DNA of 64,000 bases from Planctomycetota bacterium. Its GTDB lineage: Bacteria > Planctomycetota > UBA11346. The stretch lies in assembly GCA_013816485.1 (NCBI GenBank), contig JACDEI010000012.1, forward strand, positions 49,312-113,311, read 5' to 3'. Below, in pieces: positions 43,458-53,100 of this stretch (position 1 is its first letter; each line of letters begins with the position of its first letter). The translations under genes were made by a program, and so were the position numbers. The notes below the pieces were generated by a model. The model worked only from the letters and a program-made list of their open reading frames with translations, was not told the DNA's origin and did not search any database.

Positions 43458-44693
43458 ATGACCGAGAACCGCCAGGTCCAAATCCGTCCCACCGTCGCCT
43501 TCCGCCGTCTGGCCAAGGTACTGCGGGAAGATATCCAGGCCGGGCGGTATGTACCGGGCGAGGTGATGCCCTCGCGACGGGCGTTGGCACAGACCCACGA
43601 TGTGACGCCCAACACCGTCAACAAGGCGATCCACGAGCTGATGGAGCAAGGGCTTCTCGAAGCTACTGAGCGTCTCGGCACCCGGGTTGCCAAAGTGATC
43701 GCGCACGGTGCCGGTGCTCCGGTGGCAGGTCGGCAGCCGATAGCCCATACCGGCGCCACCACCGGTCTGGTGGCGGTGCTGGTGACAACTGATGATCCAC
43801 TTGAATCGAGCCTGCCGCAGGGACGGACCAACGATGTCTGGACCAGCACCATCGCCCGCCACCTGGAGATCGGACTCGCCAGGGGCGGGGCGCGCACCAG
43901 CTATCATCGAGTCTACCATGACGCCCTGCCGACTCCGCAGGCGGCGGTTGCGGCAGCGCTTGCGACCAAGCCGTCAGCCGTCGCCTTGATCAACATCTAC
44001 GGCTACGCCGGTTGGGCAGAGGCGCTTCGCGAGATTCCTGAAACCGGCCCCGAGACTCTGGTGCTGACCAGTGTGCCGATGCCCTGTCCGAACGCGCAAC
44101 TGAGCTACGATCAAACCCAATTCGGTTACCTGGCTGGATCGCATCTGGTGGCCAACGGCTATCGTCGGCTGATCATCCTCAGGCCCTTTGTCGAGCCCTG
44201 GCTGGAGCAGCGCATCGCCGGCGTCCAACATGCTGCGAAGCATGCTGGACGCACCGTATCGTGCACGGTGGTGTCACCCGCAACCATGCTGATCGCGGAT
44301 ACCCTACAGCAGGCGTCTCCGGTGGCGCTCACGGTAGCCTTGGCCCCGCTGCTTGCCGATTGGCAACCCGCTGAGGACGGCACCACTGCCCTGGTGGTGC
44401 CGTCCGATCGCGTTGGCCTGGCCTTGCTGCCGATCTTGCGGGCGGCAGGCCATGAGCCTGGGCGGAATTTTGGAATCATCGGGTTTGATGACATTGCCGA
44501 AGGCCGAGCAGCGGGCTTGAGCACCGTACGACCGCCCCTGGAAGCGATGGGCGATCGTGCGGCGACACTCTTGTTGGAGGCCATGAGGGGCCCCCTGACG
44601 CGGACCCTGGAGACCCTGACGCCGTTCCTGCTGCCCCGCCGATCAACCGATTTTGCGTCTGCTCAGGGGCTTCGCCCAATGCTGTTTAGCTAA
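43458..44693 (+). CDS. AraR-like transcriptional regulator (GntR helix-turn-helix plus LacI-type ligand domain)
   Basis: 411 residues. The N-terminal winged helix (about 10-75) is GntR-type: LREDIQAGRYVPGEVMPSRR and LAQTHDVTPNTVNKAIHELM. From about 105 it has a periplasmic-binding-like LacI/GalR sensor: TGLVAVLVTTDDP, YDQTQFGYLAGSHLVANGY, FGIIGFDDIAEGRAAGLSTV. This chimeric layout is that of AraR, which derepresses sugar genes on ligand binding. Its position 84 bp after the glycosidase suggests control of this locus. The last codons and the stop TAA (44691-44693) are supplied by the terminus of a repeat element, so the original C-terminus may be altered. Confidence 0.87.
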   Translation: MTENRQVQIRPTVAFRRLAKVLREDIQAGRYVPGEVMPSRRALAQTHDVTPNTVNKAIHELMEQGLLEATERLGTRVAKVIAHGAGAPVAGRQPIAHTGATTGLVAVLVTTDDPLESSLPQGRTNDVWTSTIARHLEIGLARGGARTSYHRVYHDALPTPQAAVAAALATKPSAVALINIYGYAGWAEALREIPETGPETLVLTSVPMPCPNAQLSYDQTQFGYLAGSHLVANGYRRLIILRPFVEPWLEQRIAGVQHAAKHAGRTVSCTVVSPATMLIADTLQQASPVALTVALAPLLADWQPAEDGTTALVVPSDRVGLALLPILRAAGHEPGRNFGIIGFDDIAEGRAAGLSTVRPPLEAMGDRAATLLLEAMRGPLTRTLETLTPFLLPRRSTDFASAQGLRPMLFS

Positions 44694-45082
44694 GGCTTTG
44701 GCCGTCGCCGCCCTTCACCTCTCAAGTGCCGTGCGCTGTTGGGCGCACGACCGCCGAGCACTAGTGCTTTGGCAAAACGAAAATGCAGGTTGCCAGTTTG
44801 AGGGACTACAGACTACAGACTACAGGCTACAGACCACAGGATCGTGCTGCGACGTCGTGTGCAAACCGGTGGTCTGTAGCCTGTAGCCTGTAGCCTGTAG
44901 CCTGTATTCCTCACATCGGAAGCCGGCGTTATTGATCTGACTAAGCACTAGCTCGGCATCGCCTTAATGCCGAGCTGGTGCTTCACGGATTGGACGCAGA
45001 AACGCAGAGGAAAAAAGCCGTTTTTCTTGTCTTTCCTCTGCGTCTCTGCGGCCCTCTTATCTTTGTTAGCTAAACGCCATTG
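44677..45082. mobile_element. Composite palindromic element (406 bp) with three hairpin modules
   Basis: The left terminus CAATGCTGTTTAGCTAA (44677-44693) and right terminus TTAGCTAAACGCCATTG (45066-45082) define the element. Inside: a CTACAGR heptamer array (44804-44837) with its inverted partner (44869-44906); a hairpin AGCACTAGCTCGGCAT / ATGCCGAGCTGGTGCT (about 44945-44983); and a third hairpin of CGCAGAGG-type sequence (about 44990-45055). There is no credible gene. The right end abuts a GCGGCGCTCCCGGGGG palindrome half. Several elements may have inserted into one another. Confidence 0.7.
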
Positions 45083-45127
45083 GGGCGGCGCTCCCGGGGG
45101 ACGGACACGGTTGTCCTCTGCCGGTCC

Positions 45128-46201
45128 GTGAACCATTATGCCGACGTGCAAGACCGCCACGCCGCCAAGCAGGATCGCATCGTCACCGAGCTACGCGACG
45201 CCATCCGTGATGGTCGTTACGCGCCGGGCAGCCGCATGCCGACGCGCGCGGAGCTGCAACAGAGTCACGGCGTCAGCAGCGTCACCGTCCAACGCGCACT
45301 CGACCGCCTGATCGCCGATGGCTTCGTCGTGCCGCGGGGTCGTCACGGCACCTTCGTGGTTGAGCAGCCACCACACACTTGCACCTACGGCCTGATCATC
45401 CCGCGCACGCAGGGCGATGGCCACTGGGTGCGCTTCTGGACTGCTCTCGGCAATGAAGCGGTGGCGATGACGCGCGGGAAACGCGTACAGATCAATCGTT
45501 ATTATGGCATCGACGGCGAACGCGATCACGACGACTGGCGGCGGCTACTGCATGACATCGCCGCCGAACGGCTCGCCGGCCTGCTGCTCGCGACCGTGCC
45601 TTCCGGCCTGACCGACACGCCGGTGATGACCGCCAACCTACCGCGCATCGCCATCACCCTGCGGCCGGAGAAACCCACGTTCACCCCACTGATGCTCGAC
45701 AACGTGTCGTTCATCGAACGGGCGCTGGAGCACCTGCACGCGCTCGGCCGCACACGAGTCGCCATCCTGGGTGTGCCCGGACATCCGCCGGAGTTCCACA
45801 AACGTTTCGCCGAGTGCCTGAAACGCTACGGCATGAACACCCGGCCGTTCTGGTTGCAGCAGGTGACGCCATCGTCGCCCGAACCGGCGCAGGGCGTGGC
45901 GCACCTGTTGCTGCACCCTGGGCAGCGCGACCGGCCCGACGCGCTCATCATCAGCGACGACAACCTGGTTGAGCACGCCACCGCCGGCATCGTCGCCGCC
46001 GGCATCGCCGTTCCTGGGGACTGCGCTATCGTCGCGCACTGCAACTTCCCGTGGCCGACGCCGAGCGCGCTGCCGATGCGCCGCCTGGGTTACGATGCGC
46101 GCGAGGTCCTGCGCACGGCGCTTGAGTCGATCGATCGCCAGCGCCGTGGCGAGCCGCCGGGCACGCTGGTGGTGCCGGCGCGTTTCGAGGATGAGTTGTG
46201 A
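45128..46201 (+). CDS. AraR-like transcriptional regulator (second copy)
   Basis: About 357 residues. The GntR-type winged helix is VTELRDAIRDGRYAPGSRMP, QSHGVSSVTVQRALDRLIAD, GFVVPRGRHGTFV. A LacI-type sensor domain follows: TYGLIIPRTQGDGHWVRFW, TRVAILGVPGHPPEFHKRF, DALIISDDNLVEHATAGIV, and ALPMRRLGYDAREVLRTALE. No in-frame ATG fits; GTG at 45128 or 45146 is the probable start, because the sequence further upstream is repeat. It ends in GTGA overlapping the next gene. The ligand is unknown. Confidence 0.83.
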   Translation: MNHYADVQDRHAAKQDRIVTELRDAIRDGRYAPGSRMPTRAELQQSHGVSSVTVQRALDRLIADGFVVPRGRHGTFVVEQPPHTCTYGLIIPRTQGDGHWVRFWTALGNEAVAMTRGKRVQINRYYGIDGERDHDDWRRLLHDIAAERLAGLLLATVPSGLTDTPVMTANLPRIAITLRPEKPTFTPLMLDNVSFIERALEHLHALGRTRVAILGVPGHPPEFHKRFAECLKRYGMNTRPFWLQQVTPSSPEPAQGVAHLLLHPGQRDRPDALIISDDNLVEHATAGIVAAGIAVPGDCAIVAHCNFPWPTPSALPMRRLGYDAREVLRTALESIDRQRRGEPPGTLVVPARFEDEL

Positions 46202-46647
46202 ATTGGCAGGCGCCCGAACCCGTGAGCGAAGCCCGCAGCATGCTCCAGTCCTGTGGTGGCATGGGCGATTGCCTGAAGGTCATCAGCCAGCAGTTCGTGG
46301 TCCTGCAGTCGCGTTCCCAACTGCTGCTGACCCTCGCCACCATCGTGCTGACCATCACCGGCTTCAGCGGTCCACGCATCGCCGCCAGCGGCGTGTTCGC
46401 GCGTTCGGCGATGGCGGTCGGCCTGCTGCTGACGCTCATCGCGGTGCTCATGCTGCTGCTCAACCTGCGCATCCGCTGGCTGACGCAGTTCCAGGGCACC
46501 GATCCGCAGCAGGTGCTCAGCGACATCATCGCCTACCGCGAAGGCAAACGCCGGGCATACTTGTGGATCATTACCATGCTCATGGCCGGCCTAGCGAGCT
46601 ACGTCGCGGCAGTGATCGCCTTCCTCATCACCGGCGAGACTGCCTGA
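46198..46647 (+). CDS. Hypothetical membrane protein coupled to the AraR-like regulator
   Basis: 149 residues, GTG start within the GTGA overlap with the upstream stop. It has three predicted transmembrane helices: LLLTLATIVLTITGF, AMAVGLLLTLIAVLMLLLNL and LWIITMLMAGLASYVAAVIA. The N-terminus is cytoplasmic-like. I do not recognise a family with certainty. Coupling suggests joint expression with the regulator. Confidence 0.68.
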   Translation: MNWQAPEPVSEARSMLQSCGGMGDCLKVISQQFVVLQSRSQLLLTLATIVLTITGFSGPRIAASGVFARSAMAVGLLLTLIAVLMLLLNLRIRWLTQFQGTDPQQVLSDIIAYREGKRRAYLWIITMLMAGLASYVAAVIAFLITGETA

Positions 46648-46736
46648 TCATTCCACGCCTTCCACACCAGCTGGATCACTGCGGAACAGTTCCCCGCGTC
46701 GGCACGTTTCCTGCCTGAACCTCCTTGGAGTCTACC

Positions 46737-46988
46737 ATGCGCCACCTGCTTGCCCTCGTTGCCGTGTCCTTCCTCGTGCCCGCCTTCGGCGCAGACGCCC
46801 CGGCAGCCAAGCCGTATCCGCTCAAGACCTGCATTATCAGTGATGAGCCTCTCGACGGCCACGGCGAGCCGGTATCGAAGGTCTACGAAGGCCAGGAAGT
46901 GAAGTTCTGCTGCAAGCCCTGCATCAAGAAATTCGACAAAGACGTCGCCGGAAATCTCAAGAAGATCGCTGAAAAAGCCGGTAAGTGA
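46737..46988 (+). CDS. Small secreted metal-binding protein (YHS-like)
   Basis: An 83-residue exported protein: signal peptide HLLALVAVSFLVPAFGA, then PLKTCIISDEPLDGHGEP, and the cysteine motif KFCCKPCIKKFDKD. The pattern resembles YHS/heavy-metal-binding domains that hold copper or another soft metal. GGAG seven bases before ATG 46737 supports the start. It is first in a Cus-like efflux operon and may act as a periplasmic metal carrier. Confidence 0.75.
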   Translation: MRHLLALVAVSFLVPAFGADAPAAKPYPLKTCIISDEPLDGHGEPVSKVYEGQEVKFCCKPCIKKFDKDVAGNLKKIAEKAGK

Positions 46989-46991
46989 CTG

Positions 46992-48269
46992 ATGGCACGG
47001 GATCACCGCATGCGTCTACCGTGCCTGCTGTTGTGGTCGTGCACCTGGATGCTTTCGGCGGCGGATCCGCTGCCGTCTGCATCCCTCACTCCGGTTCCGG
47101 TGCCCGTTCCGGCGCCGGTCACTGAGAATCCGACCCGGGTCTTCCTGCAGACCTTGGCTCAGGCGCCCGAAGTGCGTGCGCTGATCGCACAGCGTCAGGC
47201 CATGCGCCACCTCGAAGGTGCAGCCGGTCGGCTGCCCGATCCCATGCTCAGCCTCGGTTATGCGCGCAAACGCACGCCGATGGAAACCATGCCGATGTAC
47301 GAGGTCATGCTGGAGCAGCCGCTGCCGCGGTGGGGCGAACGCGATGCGGCGCGCGCCATGGCGGCATCGTCCACCCGCATGAGCGACGCCGAGATCGCAG
47401 CCGAGGTCGCGCAACTGGCGTCCGATCTGGCGATGGCCTTGGCCGAGATCGACGGTCTCAGCGCCCTGGTCACGGAAGGCGAAGCGGAGGAACTACGCAT
47501 CGCTGCGTTGTCCCGCGCAGTCGATGCGCGCGTCGCCAGCGGTGATGCCGGCGTGCTGGATCGTCTCGCGCTCGACACCCGGCGAGAACGCCTCGCGCTG
47601 CGCTTGGATGATGCGCGCCGCCTGCTCGCTGACCGCAGTGCGGAGATCCGCGGGCGCTTGGCTTGGCCGACCACGACGGCACTGCCGGTGTTCGCCGCGC
47701 CAACGCCGGAGATGATCGATCCCACGCGCACACCGCTGGCGCTCGCGGCCGAAGCCAAACGGCTGGAGGCCGTCGCCGCGATGCAAGAGGCCCGCGCCAT
47801 GGGCCGACCAGAAACCGCGATCGGGGTGCGTGCCGAACGCGAAGCCGAGGATGGCGGCAACGAGGACACCATCGGCGTGACCATCAGCATCAGCCTGCCG
47901 ATCGCCCGTGGCGCGATCGCCGCCGGTGAGGACGCCGCGCACGCACGGCTGCGTGCTGCCGAACGGCTGGCCGAGGCCGCACGTTGGCGCACCAGCACGG
48001 CGGTCGACGCCGCACGCCGCGCCATCGCGCAGGCCGCACGGGCGGATGATCTCGCCAAGCGGCTGCTCACCCGCGCGCATGCTGAACACCAGGCGGTGAT
48101 CGCCGCACTCGCCAGCAATGGCGCGGACCTGACCGCCGCGCTTGATCTACACGATCGGCTCGCCGAGTTGCGACTGGCGGTGATCGAAGCACGGGTGCAA
48201 GCGCGTCAGGCGCAAGCCAGTCTGTGGTCCCATGTGATCCCTGAGCTTCCCCCAGGACCAACACCATGA
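46992..48269 (+). CDS. CusC/TolC-like outer-membrane efflux protein
   Basis: About 425 residues with an N-terminal signal (LPCLLLWSCTWMLSAA). It is a helical OEP family protein: AQAPEVRALIAQRQAMRHLE, GRLPDPMLSLGYARKRTPME and MPMYEVMLEQPLPRWGERDA are typical of CusC/CzcC-like channels. Long Ala/Arg-rich coiled coils follow. The start may be 46992 or 47010. The stop overlaps the next ATG (ATGA at 48266). It forms the outer-membrane part of the RND efflux pump. Confidence 0.85.
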   Translation: MARDHRMRLPCLLLWSCTWMLSAADPLPSASLTPVPVPVPAPVTENPTRVFLQTLAQAPEVRALIAQRQAMRHLEGAAGRLPDPMLSLGYARKRTPMETMPMYEVMLEQPLPRWGERDAARAMAASSTRMSDAEIAAEVAQLASDLAMALAEIDGLSALVTEGEAEELRIAALSRAVDARVASGDAGVLDRLALDTRRERLALRLDDARRLLADRSAEIRGRLAWPTTTALPVFAAPTPEMIDPTRTPLALAAEAKRLEAVAAMQEARAMGRPETAIGVRAEREAEDGGNEDTIGVTISISLPIARGAIAAGEDAAHARLRAAERLAEAARWRTSTAVDAARRAIAQAARADDLAKRLLTRAHAEHQAVIAALASNGADLTAALDLHDRLAELRLAVIEARVQARQAQASLWSHVIPELPPGPTP

Positions 48270-48640
48270 TCCGTCATCTGCTCATCTTCGTCATCACCGC
48301 AGCACTCGGTGCGCTGGTCGCGCTCGTCGTGCGCAGCGCGTTTCATCAGCCCTACGCTGCACCAGCTGACAGCCACGAGCACCCGGCAGCGACCGCACCA
48401 GCAGCGGACAAGACCCCCACCAAACCCGCCAACGATCCGCACGCCGGCCACGCCAGCACACCAGCCGCGAAACCGGTGAACGACATCTGCGCCATCTGCG
48501 GCATGGACGCCGATCCGAAACTGACCGCGATCTATCAGGAGAAGGTCATCGCCTTTGGTTGCGCCAAATGCCCGCCGAAGTTTGCCAAGGACCCCGAGCG
48601 CTTCGGCCCGTACTTCCTGCGCAACCAGGAGGCACCGTGA
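48266..48640 (+). CDS. Membrane-anchored YHS-like metal-binding protein
   Basis: A 124-residue protein with one N-terminal membrane helix (LLIFVITAALGALVALVV), a His/Pro/Ala-rich linker (DSHEHPAAT, DPHAGHAS), and a YHS-like domain with CAICGMDADPKLTA and FGCAKCPPKFAKDPERFGPY. The cysteines and histidines suit Cu or Zn binding. It overlaps both neighbours (ATGA upstream, GTGA downstream). Together with the small secreted protein at 46737 it gives this pump two dedicated metal-binding helpers. Confidence 0.8.
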   Translation: MIRHLLIFVITAALGALVALVVRSAFHQPYAAPADSHEHPAATAPAADKTPTKPANDPHAGHASTPAAKPVNDICAICGMDADPKLTAIYQEKVIAFGCAKCPPKFAKDPERFGPYFLRNQEAP

Positions 48641-49947
48641 ACCCGACCTTCATTACCGCCATTGCCGGCCTCGCTATCGGCGCGCTCGCCATCACCTTCA
48701 CGCCAGCGACGGCGCTCTTCCTGCCGGACTCCGTGACGGCTCAGGCCGACGGTGACAGCGGCGAACGCTGGGCTTGTCCGATGCTCGACTTCATCGGCAC
48801 CCACGCCGGTGCCTGTCCGGTGTGCGGCATGAAGATGGAGCGCATGACCGCGGGTGAGATCACCCGCGAGCAGCGCGCGCGCATGGGCGTCGAGACCGCC
48901 ACCGTCACCAGCGGCCACGCCCTGGTGACGGTACGTGCCTCGGGATCCGCCGAATACGACCACCGCTCCACCGCCATCGTCATCCCGCGCATCAGCGGCC
49001 GTATCGTGGCGCGCCACGACGCGACCTTCGGCTGCTGCACAGTGGTCGCGGCCGGCGAGCCGATCATCGATCTCTACAGCCCCGAAGCGTTCCGCGCCCA
49101 GGCGGAGTTGCAGACCGCGGTAAAACTCGGTGATAAGAGTCTGATCGAGAATCTGCGCCAACGTTTCGTGCGTTGGAACCTCACCCCCCTCGCCGACGCG
49201 GTGATCAAAGGCGAGGACCCGGTCGACACGGTGACCATCACTTCACCCATCGGTGGTCAGGTGTGGTTCGAGAACATGGAGAAGGTCGACGAGGACCTGC
49301 TGGTCGGGCGCGAGATCACCGCCGACACCATGCTGCTGCGCCTGGTCAAACCCAATGATCTGGTGCTGATCCTGCACGTGCCCGAGACCCGCGCGGCCTT
49401 CCTGCGTGAGAACCAGCCGGTGCTGCTGTCGAGTGACGACCGCGGCGATCTGCCCGAGGTCAAAGCCGTCATCGGCCGCGTCGCCTATGAGATCGATCCG
49501 GAAATCCGCACCGTCGAGGTGCGCATCTACATCAGCGGCGCACGTGACGTGCTGCGTCCGGGATCGCTGGTCACCGCGCGCATGCGCGGTGCGTTGTCGC
49601 CGAACCTCCAACCCGTCGATCCTTCGGTCACCGAAGCCATGGGCACGTTCGCGTTGGTGCCGAAAACCGCGGTGTTGTCCACCGGCGTGCGTCACGTTGC
49701 GTGGCGCTTGAAGCCGGGCGACACCAAAGGCCCACAACAGTACGAGCCGGTGCCGCTGTGGCTCGGGCCGCGCATTGAAAGCGATGACGGCAAGGATCTC
49801 TACGTCGTGCGCAGTGGTTTGAAGGCCGGTGATCAGGTGGCGACGCAAGGCGCGTTCCTGATCGATGCACAAGCGCAACTCGCGGGGACGCCGTCGTTGT
49901 TGTATCCCACCGGTGCAGGTGCTCCTGCCGCTGCGCACCAACACTGA
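48637..49947 (+). CDS. CusB-like periplasmic adaptor with heavy-metal-binding domain
   Basis: 436 residues starting at GTG 48637, with AGGAGG five bases upstream. After a membrane helix (FITAIAGLAIGALAITF) comes a heavy-metal-binding motif, WACPMLDFIGTHAGACPVCG then MKMERM. This is the CPMHP..CPxCGM pattern with the usual His replaced. The membrane-fusion domains follow: VVIPRISGRIVARH-type lipoyl parts, TITSPIGGQVWF, LILHVPETRAAFLRENQPV and GLKAGDQVATQGAFLIDAQA. It links the RND pump to the OEP channel. The C-terminus ends HQH. Confidence 0.88.
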   Translation: MNPTFITAIAGLAIGALAITFTPATALFLPDSVTAQADGDSGERWACPMLDFIGTHAGACPVCGMKMERMTAGEITREQRARMGVETATVTSGHALVTVRASGSAEYDHRSTAIVIPRISGRIVARHDATFGCCTVVAAGEPIIDLYSPEAFRAQAELQTAVKLGDKSLIENLRQRFVRWNLTPLADAVIKGEDPVDTVTITSPIGGQVWFENMEKVDEDLLVGREITADTMLLRLVKPNDLVLILHVPETRAAFLRENQPVLLSSDDRGDLPEVKAVIGRVAYEIDPEIRTVEVRIYISGARDVLRPGSLVTARMRGALSPNLQPVDPSVTEAMGTFALVPKTAVLSTGVRHVAWRLKPGDTKGPQQYEPVPLWLGPRIESDDGKDLYVVRSGLKAGDQVATQGAFLIDAQAQLAGTPSLLYPTGAGAPAAAHQH

Positions 49948-49978
49948 CGCCATGACCAGAATGCACTTGTCTTTCCCG

Positions 49979-50076
49979 GGAGCGCCGGCTTCCAGCCGGC
50001 AGTGTCGGTCCACGGCGATCATCGATAGTGCGGTGATGAAAGGAATTGCCCCAGGCCGGCTGGAAGCCGGCGCTCC
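49979..50076. repeat. 22-bp inverted repeat of the GGGAGCGCCGGC family between cusB- and cusA-like genes
   Basis: Arms GGAGCGCCGGCTTCCAGCCG... (49979-50000) and 50055-50076 are exact complements separated by 54 nt. It lies inside the efflux operon, where it could weaken read-through to the pump gene or stabilise the upstream mRNA. The 159-bp gap has no gene. Confidence 0.8.
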
Positions 50077-50106
50077 ATGGGAGCCGGCACCTCCGGTTGG
50101 CATCTC

Positions 50107-53100
50107 ATGATCTCCTGGTGCATCCGTAATCCGCTGTTGGTCTTCCTCGCCACGTTCGGCATCGCCATCGCTGGCGCCTGGGCATGGACGCGCGTCCCCG
50201 TCGACGCGATCCCCGATCTCTCCGACAATCAAGTGATCGTGTGGGCGGAGTGGCCCGGCAAGAGTCCCGAGGATGTCGATGTGCAGGTGACCGCGCGGCT
50301 GGCGCGCGAGCTGCAGGGGCTCCCTGGCGTGCAGACCGTGCGTGCGCTGTCGCTTACCGGCACCGGCTACGTCTACGTCATCTTCGATGAGCAACGTGAC
50401 CTCTACGAATGCCGTACACGCGTGCTCGAACGCTTGTCGCAGGTGCAGGCGTTGTTGCCCGCTGGGGTATCGCCGCGTCTGGGACCAGACGCCACGGCGA
50501 TGGGCCAGGTGTTCGCGTTCACCCTCGCCGGACGGCGCGACGTTGAAGCCAAACGCTACGTGCTCGACCAACTCGTCATCCCGGCGTTGCAGGGTGTGCC
50601 TGGGGTGGCCGAAGTCGCGCCTGCCGGCGGGGTGGTACGCGAATACCACATCGATGTCGATCCGACCAGACTCGAAGAACAGGCCATCACGCTCGACATG
50701 CTGATGATGGCCGTGCAGAAAGCTGGCCGCGATGTCGGCGCGATGTCGGTCGAGCAATCCGGTGTCGAGACCATGATCCGCGGCGTCGGCTTCATCCGTT
50801 CGGTGAATGAGATCGAGAACATCGTCATCCGCGCGAACAAGGAACAACGCGCTGGTCTGCTGCTCAAGGACATCGCCACGGTGACCCTCGGCGGCGCGGT
50901 GCGTCAGGGCCTGCTGGCTGACGCGGAGCAAGAACAGGCCGGCGCGATCGTCGCCATGCGCGTGCACGAGGATCCCTCGGCCGTCATCCGCGCGGTGAAA
51001 CAACGGCTGCTGGAGTTACACCCGGCGTTGCAGCAGGAACACCTCACCGTCATCCCGTTCTATGACCGCTCGCAGCTCATCAGCGAGACCCGCCACACGC
51101 TGGTGGGCACGTTGATCGAGGAACTGATCGTCACCGCGCTAGTGGTGCTGGTGTTCCTGCTGCACGCACGCGCCAGCCTGAACGTCGCCCTGGTCCTGCC
51201 GCTTGGCGTCGCCGCGACCTTCCTGGCGATGTGGATACTCGGTGTCGGCGCGAACCTGATGACGCTCGCTGGCATCGCCATCGCGATTGGTGTGATGGTC
51301 GATTTCGCCATCGTGATGACGGAGAATATCACGCAGCATCTGTGTGCGCTGCAGGCCAGACGCCCGGACGGTATCCGCTCGCCCTTCGATCCCGAAGTCA
51401 TCACGGCGGTGTGCGATGGTGCGCGCGAAGTCACCCGACCGCTACTGACCGCCGCCGCCACCACCATCGTCGGGTTCCTGCCCATTTTCGTTCTCGACGA
51501 TCAGGCGGGCCGTTTGTTCGTGCCCGTGGCAGTGACCAAGACCCTGGCGATCGCCGCGGCGGTAACGTTCGGCATGCTGCTGGTGCCGGTGCTCTGCCGT
51601 TTCCTGCTGCCGCCGTGGCAGGTGCGGCGGCCGGTGCTGATCGGCCTCACGGGTTTCGCCGCCGGTCTTGTCGGCGTATGGATCGGGCTGGATGGACTAA
51701 ACATCCCGCGCGATCACGGCCGCTGGCTGGTGCATATCCCTGGGTGGATCGCCGGGCCGGTGGCCGGCACGCTCGCCGCTCTGGTGGTCTGGCGGCTCGG
51801 CAACGAACGCCTGGTCGATCCCGAACACAACGCCGTCGCGTATGGGATCCATGTCGGATACGAGTGGGCGCTGACGCGCCTGCTCAAACACAAGGTGGCG
51901 TTCACGCTGGCGATCATGCTGCTGGCATCGACCGGCTGGCTCATCGGTTTCGGTTGGCGCACGCTGTCGTGGCCGTTGGCACAGAGTTTCGCCCTGGTGG
52001 GTGGCGATCTGCGCACGACGCGCATCGACGCCACGCTGACGCAGACCTTCCCAGGACTCGGGTCCAGCTTCCTACCGCCGCTGGATGAAGGGTCGTTGCT
52101 GTTCATGCCGTCGTTGCCCGCCGGTGCCGGGCTAGGCGAAACGCAGCGCGTGATGGCGGTGCAGAACCGCGCGATCGCCGACGTGCCGGAGGTCGCTGCG
52201 GTGATGGGCAAGATGGGCCGCGCTGAAACCGCCCTCGACCCCGCGCCGATCGGCATGATCGAAACCGTGGTGTTGCTGAAACCCTACCGCGAATGGCCGG
52301 TGCAGGAGATCTCACGCCTCGACGGAACGATCGAACGCCGTCCGCGTACGCTCGCCGAGGTCCGCGCGGTCCTCGCCGCCGTCACCGACATCCCCGGCGT
52401 CGCTCCGAGCTGGCTGCAGCCGATCGAGACCCGCGTGGTGATGTTGTCGACCGGCATCCGTAGTCCGCTGGCGTTGCAGTTGCTCGGCGATGACCACGCC
52501 GCACTCGAACGCGTGGCGGAACAGGTCGAACCGCTGCTGCGCGGCGTTCGCGGTGCCGCCGATGTGCAGATGCAGCGCGAGGGCGGCAAGCCCTATGCCG
52601 AACTGCGGCTCGACAGTGAGCGCTTAGCACGCTTCGGCCTGTCGGTCGAGCAGGTGATGCAAAGCGTCGAGGTCGCCCTCGGCGGCATGCCCCTCGCGTG
52701 GTCGGTCGAGGGTACCGAACGTTACGCCGTGCGCATACGTTATGCCCGCGAGCGCCGCGATGATCACGACGAGATCGATCAGGTGCAGGTGCCGCGCGGC
52801 AACGGCGAACATGGTGCGATCCCGTTGGCGCTGCTGGCGGCGCATCCGGTGGTCCACGATCTGCGCCTGAGCGACATCGACGCGACCACGTGGCTGCGCC
52901 GGCAACCACTGACGACGCAGCGCAACACCACGGTGGTCGCACCGGACCGTGTGCTGCTGACCTTGCCCGCTGGCGAATCGCCGACGAAAACCATCACGCG
53001 CACCAGCGGCACCTGGACCGTCACCGGGACGCGTCCGGCGGAACACGCTTTCACCTACGTCATCGGTCCGATGGCCATCCGCAGTGAAGGGGCGAAACGC

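Noticed and set aside
49243..51003. 586-residue minus-strand frame across the CusB/CusA-like genes
   Set aside because: It crosses two well-supported genes and the palindrome between them, and its translation shows no domain features.
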